NCBI GenBank assembly: GCA_017935785.1
Contig: JAGBGU010000090.1
Coordinates: 1 to 47,838, forward strand
From: Bacteroidaceae bacterium
GTDB lineage: Bacteria; Bacteroidota; Bacteroidia; Bacteroidales; Bacteroidaceae
DNA: 47,838 nucleotides
Direction of reading: 5' to 3'
Shown: positions 17,936 through 26,160 of the stretch, one piece after another
Position numbering within the stretch: position 1 is the first letter of the stretch
Layout of the letters: each line of letters begins with the position of its first letter
Program-made: the position numbers and the translations under genes
Notes under the pieces: generated by a model
Told to the model about the DNA's origin: nothing
The model's database searches: none
Seen by the model: only the letters and a program-made list of their open reading frames with translations

Positions 17936-17967
17936 CAAAGTTAACCAAAAATAAGTGAAACGCCAAA
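17936..17967 (-). promoter_or_regulatory. hsdM promoter
   Basis: Read leftward, TTTG (17967-17964), 20 bases, then TAACTTTG (17943-17936). This is the Bacteroidota sigma-ABfr pattern (-33 TTTG, -7 TAnnTTTG). The predicted start of transcription lies about 18 bases before the hsdM ATG. Confidence 0.75.
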
Positions 17968-18091
17968 TAAAGACAAAGGACATTCTTTCTTCTCCCCAAA
18001 ATCTGCTGGCCAGGGGTTGAAAAGCGGAAAACAAACACACCAACAGGGGGCGTTCAGCAAGCGAATTTGTCCGCAGTTTGACAGCCCGATT

Positions 18092-18213
18092 TTTACATCA
18101 CGATGTAAACAGATTTACCTTTCTATGTAAACGCATTTACCTCCCGATGTAAATCTGTTTACACTTAAGGGTAAATGCGTTTACATTTCAACGTTGGCAC
18201 AATGTAAACGCAT
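18092..18213. repeat. GTAAAnnnnTTTAC repeat cluster with interleaved inverted copies
   Basis: Four 14-bp units lie within 80 bases: A GTAAACAGATTTAC (18105-18118), B GTAAACGCATTTAC (18127-18140), A' GTAAATCTGTTTAC (18149-18162) and B' GTAAATGCGTTTAC (18171-18184). A' is the exact reverse complement of A and B' of B; the B pair extends to 17 bp (18125-18141 with 18170-18186). Each unit is also a small hairpin by itself. TTTACATC (18092-18099) pairs with GATGTAAA (18102-18109), and a half copy GTAAACGCAT lies at 18204-18213. The order A-B-A'-B' allows either local hairpins or a pseudoknot-like fold, or tandem binding sites. No ORF covers it. Confidence 0.9.
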
Positions 18214-18362
18214 CTCGTTGTGTATTAGTGCTTAATGCAGATTTTAATTTTAGCGGACAACTGATATTTTTGGGCGAATTGTATGTAATTATGGGTCTAC
18301 TTTCGAAAGGGGAAATGTACATACGCACATTATTTGTAATTACCCCCACATTTCTATGGCGC

Positions 18363-18473
18363 AAGTAAATTGCGTACCGGTTTACTTACACTACAATACC
18401 TGTTAATTTACACCCCAGTACCAATTAGCTGATACTGCAGTACCAGTTATTACACACCAAGTTTGGTACTGCA
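18363..18473. repeat. GGTACTG/CAGTACC inverted-repeat cluster
   Basis: CAGTACCA occurs at 18416-18423 and 18438-18445, and its reverse complement TGGTACTG at 18464-18471; TGCAGTACC (18436-18444) pairs with GGTACTGCA (18465-18473) over 9 bp. Just left, AAGTAAA (18363-18369) pairs with TTTACTT (18381-18387). This is a second word family, distinct from the neighbouring GTAAA cluster. Confidence 0.8.
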
Positions 18474-18565
18474 ATGTTTTGATTTGACTAAGAAAAAGGT
18501 GTCATTTAGACCATAGAGACGTCATATCATGGCTTCTCATCACCATTTGGAAGGAGATGCCACAA

Positions 18566-18586
18566 TGTGACGTTTCTACTGTCACA
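18566..18586. repeat. TGTGAC/GTCACA inverted repeat
   Basis: TGTGAC (18566-18571) and GTCACA (18581-18586) are inverted with a 9-base gap. The region 18474-18730 otherwise shows no coding or RNA feature that I recognise. Confidence 0.5.
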
Positions 18587-18735
18587 AGAAAGAAGAACGA
18601 AAACCAACCCGGCATAATGGACATCTCTATATTCTGTCAAATCTTTTTACCACATCTTTTCCTGTATTACAGAAGCCTTTTAACGTAAAATATGGTGCAA
18701 ATCCAGAAAAAAGCCAATAACCCCCTAATACAGGG

Positions 18736-18878
18736 TTTCCAATTGGGAAAAAAAATTTCTCCAACTGGAAACATGTTTTTTTTCAACTGGGCACTTTTTT
18801 CCGCCCAACTGGATAATTCTCATATATGCCATTAAGACCAGTATCCTAATGGCACATCATTTTGTAAAGATTCTTTAC
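18736..18878. repeat. CCAACTGG repeat cluster and terminal hairpins
   Basis: TTTCCAATTGGGAAA (18736-18750), TCCAACTGGAAA (18760-18771), TTTCAACTGGGC (18781-18792) and GCCCAACTGGAT (18803-18814) repeat a CCAAyTGG word with alternating flanks. TGCCATTA (18827-18834) pairs with TAATGGCA (18847-18854). GTAAAG-ATT-CTTTAC (18864-18878) is a perfect hairpin just beyond the rhuM stop and may also terminate that leftward gene. With the clusters to the left, the whole non-coding stretch 17912-18896 is a mosaic of short inverted words. Confidence 0.75.
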
Positions 18879-18896
18879 TATAAAGGAATCGTCTTA

Positions 18897-19871
18897 TCAC
18901 TCATTCCGTTGATTTATCAGATTCACCACCACCTTTACCATCACATCCTTTTCCTCGGTGCGGCTCTCGGCAATCATCAGCGTAAGGGCAACGAGGGTGT
19001 TATCGGCCAAACGCTTGGTGCCGTCGGGACGGTATAAGACACCGTTGTTGTTCAGAAACCAGAGGAAAAGAGTGGCGGCTATGCGCTTGTTGCCATCACT
19101 GAACGAATGGTTCTTGGTGACGAGGTAAAGGAGCATGGCGGCCTTCTCTTCCACCGACGGGTAGAGTTCCTCGCCTCCGAAGGTTTGATATATCTGTCCT
19201 ATACTGCTCTTGAAGGAATCGTCCTTCTCATTGCCGAACCATTGGCTGCCACCGAACTTGTCGTGCAGGCGACGGATTTCGGTCATGGCGTTCTCGTAGG
19301 TGGCACGGAATGGTTCCTTGGAGGTGGTGCGCTCGATGACAAGGCGTTCGTAGTCGTAGTTGTCGAGGGTGTCGAGGGCATAGGTATAGTCCACCACCAC
19401 ATCAAAAAGGGCTTGCCCATCAGCCGAAGCTGTGATGTCCTGACTTTGGAGAGTACGGCCCACCACTTGCACCAACTGGCGGAGTTCGCCCAACTGGTCG
19501 CGACGGAGACGGTCGTTCACGGCATAGCCTTTCACCAAGTATTCTTTCAGAACCTTGTTGGCCCATCGGCGGAATTGTACGCCACGCTGGCTCTTCACAC
19601 GATAACCTACGGAGATGATAACATCAAGGTTGTAGAAAGGAACTGGCTTCTTAACACCATTAACGTGTAAAAAATGCACGTTATTTTCTTTTTCAAGTTC
19701 GCCCTCTTTAAACACATTGATCACATGGCGACGTATGTTTGACTCTTCACGGTCGAAAAGCATAGCCATTTGACTTGTTGTCAGCCACACCGTTTCATTT
19801 TCCAAGCGGACATCGACTTGCGTCTGTCCGTCCTCGGTCTGATAGATAATTATTTGATTGTTCTCGTTCAT
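18897..19871 (-). CDS. rhuM: RhuM family protein with C-terminal Fic/Doc domain
   Basis: The protein has 324 residues. The N-terminal half is RhuM-like (DVRLENETVWLTTSQMAMLF, SNIRRHVINVFKEGEL, VISVGYRVKSQRG), a winged-helix-like region known from Salmonella pathogenicity island 3 and many mobile elements. The C-terminal half is a Fic/Doc fold with the complete active-site motif HSFSDGNKR at 255-263. Lys rather than Gly before the final Arg is the Doc-like form. Fic proteins transfer AMP or another phosphate-containing group to proteins. No separate antitoxin gene is visible; the RhuM half might regulate the Fic half. The gene lies 28 bases after the tcdA stop in the same direction, with no own promoter evident, and looks like part of the defence island. 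Confidence 0.88.
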   Translation of the reverse strand: MNENNQIIIYQTEDGQTQVDVRLENETVWLTTSQMAMLFDREESNIRRHVINVFKEGELEKENNVHFLHVNGVKKPVPFYNLDVIISVGYRVKSQRGVQFRRWANKVLKEYLVKGYAVNDRLRRDQLGELRQLVQVVGRTLQSQDITASADGQALFDVVVDYTYALDTLDNYDYERLVIERTTSKEPFRATYENAMTEIRRLHDKFGGSQWFGNEKDDSFKSSIGQIYQTFGGEELYPSVEEKAAMLLYLVTKNHSFSDGNKRIAATLFLWFLNNNGVLYRPDGTKRLADNTLVALTLMIAESRTEEKDVMVKVVVNLINQRNE

Positions 19872-19899
19872 AATAATATTAAGGAATTAGAACATCCCT

Positions 19900-20655
19900 T
19901 TAAAGTTTGGAACAATTTTGCAAATGCTGAAGAATAAGGCCGGAAAGGGTAAATCCGTAAATGGCTGTGATGTGGGCCAATGAACCGTTGCCGTGCGTTA
20001 CCACCAAGGAAGACTCACCCACAACGGGTTCGGGATGAGGCTCGCCCAGGTTGGTCAGAAGTTCCTCGCTGAAGACACACTGAAACTTGTGGCGCGGAAA
20101 GGTGTGCTGCTTCTTGAAACGCTGGCGCAACGCCCTTGCCAAAGGGCATCCCTTTACGTTCCAGAACTCGGCCACACGGATGGCTGTGGGGTCGAGTTTC
20201 AGGGCTGCGCCCATACTGGAATAGAGCGGAACGCCACAGGCTGTGGCATGGAGGATGAGCGCCGCCTTGCTGGCAAGGGAGTCTATGGCATCCACCACAT
20301 AATCGTATTGTTCCAAGGGGAAGGCTGCGGCGGTCTCCTCGCTGTAAAACTGCTGCATGACGGCTATGTCGGCCTGCGGATTGATGTCCAGAAGCTGACG
20401 GCGGAGAGCCTCCACCTTGGGCTGCCCCACGGTATGGACGGTGGCCATGCGCTGGCGGTTGATGTTGGTTACGCTCACGCAGTCTGAATCCACCAAGGTT
20501 AGGTGGCCTATACCGGAACGTACAAGCCCCTCGGCACACCAACTGCCCACACCGCCCACGCCGAACACTATTACCCGGCAACGGGATGCGCGCTGCATGA
20601 ACCCTTCGCCCAAAAGGCGTTCAGCGCGATAGAATATGGCTTCGTTCTGTGGCAT
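19900..20655 (-). CDS. tcdA: tRNA threonylcarbamoyladenosine dehydratase TcdA
   Basis: The protein has 251 residues of the ThiF/E1-like TcdA (CsdL/YgdL) family. The N-terminal start NEAIFYRAERLLGEGFMQR and the nucleotide-binding VFGVGGVGSWCAEGLVRSGIG (from about 29) are typical, followed by VDSDCVSVTNINRQ and the DAIDSLASKAALI segment. TcdA uses ATP to cyclise t6A37 in tRNAs to ct6A. It is shorter than the E. coli protein by a few residues but has the complete core, including the C-terminal hydrophobic helix. The gene follows murF by 16 bases, so the two are probably co-transcribed leftward. Confidence 0.93.
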   Translation of the reverse strand: MPQNEAIFYRAERLLGEGFMQRASRCRVIVFGVGGVGSWCAEGLVRSGIGHLTLVDSDCVSVTNINRQRMATVHTVGQPKVEALRRQLLDINPQADIAVMQQFYSEETAAAFPLEQYDYVVDAIDSLASKAALILHATACGVPLYSSMGAALKLDPTAIRVAEFWNVKGCPLARALRQRFKKQHTFPRHKFQCVFSEELLTNLGEPHPEPVVGESSLVVTHGNGSLAHITAIYGFTLSGLILQHLQNCSKL

Positions 20656-20671
20656 AAGAATCTGGGGGGGG

Positions 20672-21976
20672 TTAGAGAAATTCGGGCAACTGTTGCAGAC
20701 GTATGCCGTTGCTGCCCTTTATGAGGATGGTTCGGCCGGAGAGCGGACGCTGCGCCAGTTCCTGTTTCACCTGGTCCACATTGGCAAACGAGCGGAAGGG
20801 ATGGCGGGTGCGGGCAAACTCGCCGCCCACAAGCCAAACCTCTTCAAGCTGCATCCCTTGCAGCTTGTCCACCACCCTTTGGTGCTCTACCATGCTTTCG
20901 GCGCCCAGTTCGCGCATATCGCCCAGAATTGCCATTTTGCCATCGCCTTCGATGACGGCAAAGTTGTCCAGTGCCGCCGCCATACTGGCCGGATTGGCGT
21001 TGTAGGCATCTACCAGAAGACGGTTCCTATCCGTATTGCGCCATTCGCTACGGCTGTTTGTGGGCACATAAGCGGCCAAAGCGTCTTCTATGTCGGCGGC
21101 AGCCACGCTAAAATGGAGTCCCACCGTTACCGCGGCACGCAAGTTGGCAATGTTGTACGCCCCCACCAGATGAGTGGCCACGGCATGCCAGGGCTGTGTT
21201 TCATCCGCCCGCCAACGAAACTCCACAAAGGGAGCGCATGCGGTTACAGCTGCCTCCACATAGGATTTGCAGCGTGTGTCATCGGACACATCGAAGCCCC
21301 GTTCTTCGGCCATCTGCCTCAGATCGTCATCCTGCGCGTTCAGGAAGATGAACTTGCCGCGGGCCTTCAGATCGTCATACAGTTCGCCCTTGGTGCGCTT
21401 AACGCCCTCAAACGAGCCGAATCCCTCCAAATGGGCACGCCCCACATTGGTTATCAGACCGCAGTCGGCCTGTGCAAAACCGCAGAGCTGCGCTATCTCG
21501 CCCGGATGATTGGCGCCGGTCTCCACCACGGCCATATTATGTTCGGCACGCAAGCCAAGAAGGGTCAGGGGCACACCAATATGGTTGTTCAGGTTGCCCT
21601 GCGTATAATGCACCTTATATTTGCGGCCAAGGACCGCGGCCAGAAGCTCCTTGGTTGTGGTCTTTCCGTTGGTGCCGGTTACCTGAACCACCGGCCCGCC
21701 CCATTGCCGGCGGTGCCATTCCGCCAGTTGCTGAAGGGCGGCCAACACATTGTCCACCAGTATGAAACGGCTGTCACCGGCAGGCACACACGAAGGGTCG
21801 TCCACCACAGCCACGGCGCACCCCTTTTCCAGCGCCTGAAGCGCATAGTCGTTGCCATTGAACGTATCGCCGCGAAGGGCGAAAAACATACTGCCGGACG
21901 GACATTTCCGACTGTCCGTAGTCACTACCGGATGCTCCATGAATATCCGGTAAAGCGATGCTGTATCCATCATCAT
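20672..21976 (-). CDS. murF: UDP-N-acetylmuramoyl-tripeptide--D-alanyl-D-alanine ligase MurF
   Basis: The protein has 434 residues, usual for MurF. The N-terminal UDP-MurNAc-binding part begins DTASLYRIFMEHPVVTTDSR. The central ATPase has VTGTNGKTTTKELLAAVL (P-loop near 96-103), NNHIGVPLTLL and ETGANHPGEIAQL. The C-terminal domain has VDAYNANPASMAAAL and ILGDMRELG, both diagnostic for MurF. It adds D-Ala-D-Ala to the nucleotide tripeptide in the cytoplasm, the last soluble step of the peptidoglycan stem. Three ATGs in a row (21976, 21973, 21970) make the exact start uncertain by two codons. It is divergent from folP. Confidence 0.96.
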   Translation of the reverse strand: MMMDTASLYRIFMEHPVVTTDSRKCPSGSMFFALRGDTFNGNDYALQALEKGCAVAVVDDPSCVPAGDSRFILVDNVLAALQQLAEWHRRQWGGPVVQVTGTNGKTTTKELLAAVLGRKYKVHYTQGNLNNHIGVPLTLLGLRAEHNMAVVETGANHPGEIAQLCGFAQADCGLITNVGRAHLEGFGSFEGVKRTKGELYDDLKARGKFIFLNAQDDDLRQMAEERGFDVSDDTRCKSYVEAAVTACAPFVEFRWRADETQPWHAVATHLVGAYNIANLRAAVTVGLHFSVAAADIEDALAAYVPTNSRSEWRNTDRNRLLVDAYNANPASMAAALDNFAVIEGDGKMAILGDMRELGAESMVEHQRVVDKLQGMQLEEVWLVGGEFARTRHPFRSFANVDQVKQELAQRPLSGRTILIKGSNGIRLQQLPEFL

Positions 21977-22049
21977 TTCCTTAGTCTTCTTTTTGATTTA
22001 ACCAGCGCAAATACAACTTCACTGACAGGCAATAAAGCTTGCGCAAACG

Positions 22050-22057
22050 CAAAGATA
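22050..22057 (-). promoter_or_regulatory. Possible -7 box of the murF promoter
   Basis: Read leftward the sequence is TATCTTTG, matching TAnnTTTG, about 75 bases before the murF start. The nearest upstream TTTTG is 24 bases away, longer than the 20 seen at the strong promoters, so this is a weaker assignment. Confidence 0.4.
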
Positions 22058-22086
22058 CATCCTTTTTTTGATAAAGGGACGCAAAA

Positions 22087-22118
22087 TTTGTCTGTTTTGC
22101 AAATATTGACTAACTTTG
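22087..22118 (+). promoter_or_regulatory. folP-cdaA promoter
   Basis: TTTG (22087-22090), 20 bases, TAACTTTG (22111-22118): a full match to the Bacteroidota -33/-7 pattern. Transcription should begin about 22 bases before the folP ATG. Confidence 0.75.
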
Positions 22119-22146
22119 TGGCTGTTTTAAAACAGAGAACTCGGGC

Positions 22147-23031
22147 ATGAAAGGACATACTCCATACTACATAAACGTGGGTGGGCAACTGATGGACTTG
22201 AGCGAGCCGCAGGTGATGGGCATTCTGAATGTAACCCCCGACTCTTTCTATGAAAACAGCCGCCAGCAATCCGAGGCACAGATAGCCGAACGGACAGAGC
22301 AGATTGTGACAGAAGGGGCAAGCATCATAGACATTGGTGCCTACAGCAGCCGGCCGGGAGCGGCAGACGTCACGGCCGAGGAAGAGATGAAACGGCTGTC
22401 GGCCGCCTTGCGGATTGTACGCCGCACAGCCCCGGAGGCCGTCATCAGCGTTGACACTTTCCGCGCCCAAGTGGCCCGCCAGTGCGTGGAGGAATATGGC
22501 GTACACATCATCAACGACATCTCCGGCGGAGAGCTGGACGCAGAGATGTACCGGACAGTGGCGGAACTGAACGTCCCCTACATACTGACACACATGCTCG
22601 GAAACCCGCAGAACATGCAGGAAAAGGCCGAATACAGGAATATAACCAAGGAGGTGATAGCCCACTTGGGACAACGCATGGAGAGGCTGCACGAGATGGG
22701 TGTGTGCGATGTGATTCTGGATCCCGGATTCGGTTTTGCCAAGACACTGGACCACAATTACGACCTGATGGCCCATCTGCAGGAACTGAAGGTGCTGCAA
22801 GCCCCGCTGCTGGTTGGGGTGAGCCGCAAAAGCATGGTGTACCGCCTGCTCGGCTGCACGCCGCAGGAGGCGCTTGCGGGCACTGTGGCGCTGCATACCA
22901 TAGCACTGCTCAAAGGGGCCAGCATACTGAGGGTTCACGATGTGAAAGCCGCCGCCGAGGCTGTCTGCATCGTCAGAGAAATGCAGAAACACACCGACGA
23001 CGGAACGCATCAGCCCAAACAAATGATATAA
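22147..23031 (+). CDS. folP: Dihydropteroate synthase FolP
   Basis: The protein has 294 residues. All DHPS signatures are present: VMGILNVTPDSFYE near 26-39, DIGAYSSRPGA near 65, VDTFRA, NDISGG near 123, DPGFGFAKT near 196 and GVSRKSM near 222. The enzyme condenses p-aminobenzoate with hydroxymethyl-dihydropterin diphosphate in folate synthesis and is the sulfonamide target. A consensus promoter lies directly upstream. The c-di-AMP synthase gene follows after 30 bases in the same direction, a pairing that recurs in Bacteroidota from memory. Confidence 0.97.
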   Translation: MKGHTPYYINVGGQLMDLSEPQVMGILNVTPDSFYENSRQQSEAQIAERTEQIVTEGASIIDIGAYSSRPGAADVTAEEEMKRLSAALRIVRRTAPEAVISVDTFRAQVARQCVEEYGVHIINDISGGELDAEMYRTVAELNVPYILTHMLGNPQNMQEKAEYRNITKEVIAHLGQRMERLHEMGVCDVILDPGFGFAKTLDHNYDLMAHLQELKVLQAPLLVGVSRKSMVYRLLGCTPQEALAGTVALHTIALLKGASILRVHDVKAAAEAVCIVREMQKHTDDGTHQPKQMI

Positions 23032-23061
23032 CAACAACTGCAAAAACAGAACTTACGGAAC

Positions 23062-23844
23062 GTGCTTAATTTTGGAATAAAAGACTTTATCGACATTCTG
23101 CTTGTAGCCATACTACTGTACTATTGCTACATGATCATGAAGCGTTCGCGCTCGGCAAACATCTTCTACGGCGTTCTGCTTTTTGTAAGTTGCTGGATTG
23201 TGGTGAGCAAAGTGCTTGAGATGAAGCTTCTGGGCAGCATCATGGACCAGATGGTAAACGTGGGCGCCATAGCACTTATCATTCTGTTCCAGGAGGAAAT
23301 CAGACACTTCTTCTACACCATCGGCACGCATGAGAAGGTAAGGGTACTAATCGACTTTTTCCGTCGCGACAACAAAAAGTCGGAAAAAGGCGACGTGCGC
23401 AACGACAGGTCCATTGTGATGCCCCTGGTAATGGCGTGCCTCAACATGAGCAAGAACAAGGTGGGGGCGCTGATTGTATTGCAGAACGACCTGCCGCTGG
23501 ACGACATCAAGCATACCGGCGACATCATCAACGCCAAGATAGGGCAACGCCTTGTTGAGAACATCTTCTTCAAGAACAGTCCCCTGCACGACGGCGCCAT
23601 GATCATTTCCGGACACAGGATTGCGGCCGCAGCCTGCATTCTGCCCGTCAGCAACGATCTGGACATACCCAAGCACTTTGGTCTGAGGCACCGGGCCGCC
23701 CGCGGCATAAGCAAGGACACCGATGCGCTGGCCATTGTGGTAAGCGAGGAGACCGGAAACATTACGGCCGCCTACAACAACAAGTTCCGCGCCCGCCTTA
23801 CGGCAGAGGAGCTGGAGCTGATTCTGACCAAAGGAAAATTCTGA
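23062..23844 (+). CDS. cdaA: Membrane diadenylate cyclase (CdaA/DacA type)
   Basis: The protein has 260 residues. Three hydrophobic helices occupy about 1-80 (IDILLVAILLYYCYMI, IFYGVLLFVSCWIVV, VGAIALIILFQEEI). The DAC domain follows with the two catalytic motifs: DGAMII near 177 and LRHRAARG near 207. The enzyme makes cyclic di-AMP from two ATP at the inner membrane; in other bacteria this controls potassium, turgor and wall homeostasis. The start is GTG at 23062, since no ATG occurs before the first helix and the reading starts LNFGIKDF. It follows folP by 30 bases, probably one transcript. Confidence 0.94.
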   Translation: MLNFGIKDFIDILLVAILLYYCYMIMKRSRSANIFYGVLLFVSCWIVVSKVLEMKLLGSIMDQMVNVGAIALIILFQEEIRHFFYTIGTHEKVRVLIDFFRRDNKKSEKGDVRNDRSIVMPLVMACLNMSKNKVGALIVLQNDLPLDDIKHTGDIINAKIGQRLVENIFFKNSPLHDGAMIISGHRIAAAACILPVSNDLDIPKHFGLRHRAARGISKDTDALAIVVSEETGNITAAYNNKFRARLTAEELELILTKGKF

Positions 23845-23906
23845 AACAAGCACAGAGAAACATAATTTCGATTAATTTTAAATTGAACTATTAAAATACA
23901 CAAACA

Positions 23907-24914
23907 ATGAGTCTGATTGACAAAATCGTAGCACGCGCACAGGCCAACAAGCAACGAATTGTGTTGCCCGAAAGCCTGGAAGAGCGCACACTCACCGCTG
24001 CCGACCAAGCACTGGCCGACGGCCTGGCAGAGATTATCCTCATCGGTAACGTGGATGAGATTATGGCCCTGGCCGAGAAACTGGGACTGAAGCACATTGG
24101 CCAAGCCACCATTATCGACCCCGCCACAAGTGAAAAAACAGAGACCTACGCACAACTGCTGTTCGAACTGCGCAAGAAGAAGGGCATGACCATTGAGGAG
24201 GCACGCAAGAAAGTGCTTGACCCCCTGTACTTCGGTTGCCTTATCATCAAGAACGGCGATGCTGACGGACAGATTTCCGGTGCGCTGAGCACTACGGGCG
24301 ACACCCTTCGCCCCGCCCTTCAGATTATCAAGTGCGCCCCCGGCATTTCCTGCGTAAGCGGTGCCATGCTGCTCATCACACAGACTCCGCAATATGGCGA
24401 AGACGGTGTGCTGGTAGTGGGCGACGTAGCCGTTACCCCCATGCCCGACGCATCGCAGCTGGCACAGATTGCCGTCTGCACCGCACAGACAGCCAAGAGC
24501 GTGGCCGGATTTGAAGAACCGCGCGTGGCCATGCTGAGCTTCAGCACCAAGGGAAGCGCCAAGCACGAAGTGGTGGACAAGGTTGTGGAAGCCACACGCA
24601 TGGCAAAGGAAATGGCTCCCGAACTGCAAATCGACGGCGAACTGCAGGCCGATGCAGCTCTGGTTCCCGGCGTAGGCGAGAAAAAGGCCCCCGGAAGCAA
24701 GATTGCCGGACATGCCAACGTACTGGTATTCCCCTGTCTGGAAGTGGGCAACATCGGCTACAAGATGGTACAGCGCCTCGGCAACGCCGACGCCATCGGC
24801 CCCATCCTGCAAGGTATCGCACGCCCCGTTAACGACCTGAGCCGCGGATGCAGCGTGGATGACATCTATAAGATGGTGGCCATCACCGCCTGCCAGGCCA
24901 TGGATGCAAAATAA
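23907..24914 (+). CDS. pta: Phosphate acetyltransferase
   Basis: The protein has 335 residues, the short PTA_PTB form without an N-terminal regulatory domain. Recognisable blocks are IVLPESLEERTL near 18, GQISGALSTTGDTLRPALQI near 116, MLSFSTKGSAKHE near 206 and the C-terminal ANVLVFPCLEVGNIGYKMVQR. Pta interconverts acetyl-CoA plus phosphate with acetyl phosphate plus CoA. With ackA, 34 bases downstream, it forms the acetate overflow route that yields ATP during anaerobic growth. The short form suggests less allosteric control than the long enterobacterial enzyme. Confidence 0.97.
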   Translation: MSLIDKIVARAQANKQRIVLPESLEERTLTAADQALADGLAEIILIGNVDEIMALAEKLGLKHIGQATIIDPATSEKTETYAQLLFELRKKKGMTIEEARKKVLDPLYFGCLIIKNGDADGQISGALSTTGDTLRPALQIIKCAPGISCVSGAMLLITQTPQYGEDGVLVVGDVAVTPMPDASQLAQIAVCTAQTAKSVAGFEEPRVAMLSFSTKGSAKHEVVDKVVEATRMAKEMAPELQIDGELQADAALVPGVGEKKAPGSKIAGHANVLVFPCLEVGNIGYKMVQRLGNADAIGPILQGIARPVNDLSRGCSVDDIYKMVAITACQAMDAK

Positions 24915-24948
24915 TGTAGAACAAACAACAAATCGCAATAGACTGACA

Positions 24949-26142
24949 ATGAAAATCCTTGTATTGAACTGCGGAAGTTCATCTATCAAATATGCGCTCT
25001 ACGACATGACAGACCAGAGCGTGATTACCAGCGGAGGTATTGAAAAAATAGGACTGCCCGACTCCTTTATCAAAATGAAGGTAAACGGCGAGAAAATCCA
25101 GATTGACCGCCCCATTGAGGAGCATACCGCCGGTGTGCAATTCATCTTCGAGGTGCTCACCACCGGAGACCATGCCGTTCTGAAGAGTCTGGACGAGCTG
25201 GATGCAGTGGGCCACCGTATGGTTCACGGCGGAGAGAAGTTTAACAAGAGCGTGGTGCTCAACCAAGAAATCATGGAAGCCTTTGAGGCATGTAACGACC
25301 TGGCACCGCTGCACAACCCTGCCAACATCAAGGGCGTGAACGCCGTAAAGGCACTGCTGCCCGAGATTCCTCAGGTAGGAGTCTTTGACACCGCCTTCCA
25401 CCAGACCATGCCAGACTATGCCTTTATGTACGCCCTGCCCTACGAACTGTACCAGAAGTATGGCGTGCGCCGCTACGGTTTCCACGGCACAAGCCACCGC
25501 TATGTAAGCCAGCGCGTGTGCGAGTATCTGAACATTGACCCCGCCACAACCCGCATCATCACCTGCCACATCGGCAACGGCGCCTCCATTGCCGCCGTCA
25601 AGAACGGCAAGTGCGTGGACACCAGCATGGGACTCACTCCCCTGGAGGGCCTCATCATGGGTACCCGCAGCGGCGACATCGATGCCGGAGCCGTTACGTT
25701 CCTTATGGACAAGCTGAATCTGGACACCAAGGGACTGAGCAACCTGCTGAACAAGCAGAGCGGACTGGCAGGCGTAAGCGAACTGAGCAGCGACTTCCGC
25801 GACATTCTGGCCGGCATTGCCAACGGAAACGACAAGGCCCGTCTGGCCAAGGAAATGTACACATACCGCATCAAGAAGTACATCGGACAGTATGCTGCCG
25901 CCATGGGCGGAGTGGACGTTGTACTCTTTACCGGAGGTGCCGGAGAGAACCAGTGGGAAGTGCGCGAGGGCGCCACATCCGGACTGGAGTTCATGGGCAT
26001 CAAGGTTGACGGCGAAAAGAACCGCGCCTGCCGCGCCACAGAAGCTGTCATCAGCGCAGACGACAGCCAGGTTAAGGTTTGCGTCATCCCCACCGATGAG
26101 GAACTGATGATTGCTCTTGACACACAGGCCTTGGCCGGATAA
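24949..26142 (+). CDS. ackA: Acetate kinase
   Basis: The protein has 397 residues from the ATG at 24949 (MKILVLNCGSSSIKYALYD), the canonical AckA N-terminus; an in-frame extension to 24859 overlaps pta and is not used. Signatures are GHRMVHGGEKF near 86, FDTAFHQTMP near 146, YGFHGTSHRYVS near 173, GNGASIAAVKNGKC and LMGTRSGDIDAG-type nucleotide motifs, and VLFTGGAGEN near 327. It makes acetate and ATP from acetyl phosphate and ADP. It follows pta and ends shortly before a strong terminator. Confidence 0.98.
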   Translation: MKILVLNCGSSSIKYALYDMTDQSVITSGGIEKIGLPDSFIKMKVNGEKIQIDRPIEEHTAGVQFIFEVLTTGDHAVLKSLDELDAVGHRMVHGGEKFNKSVVLNQEIMEAFEACNDLAPLHNPANIKGVNAVKALLPEIPQVGVFDTAFHQTMPDYAFMYALPYELYQKYGVRRYGFHGTSHRYVSQRVCEYLNIDPATTRIITCHIGNGASIAAVKNGKCVDTSMGLTPLEGLIMGTRSGDIDAGAVTFLMDKLNLDTKGLSNLLNKQSGLAGVSELSSDFRDILAGIANGNDKARLAKEMYTYRIKKYIGQYAAAMGGVDVVLFTGGAGENQWEVREGATSGLEFMGIKVDGEKNRACRATEAVISADDSQVKVCVIPTDEELMIALDTQALAG

Positions 26143-26160
26143 GCAAGGTATACCCTAAAA

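Noticed and set aside
18092..18473. CRISPR array
   Set aside because: The repeats are short palindromic words with uneven spacing and no unique spacers of constant length; no cas gene is present.
20636..22150. Long rightward open frame covering murF and tcdA
   Set aside because: It is antisense to two well-supported genes and shows no family resemblance.
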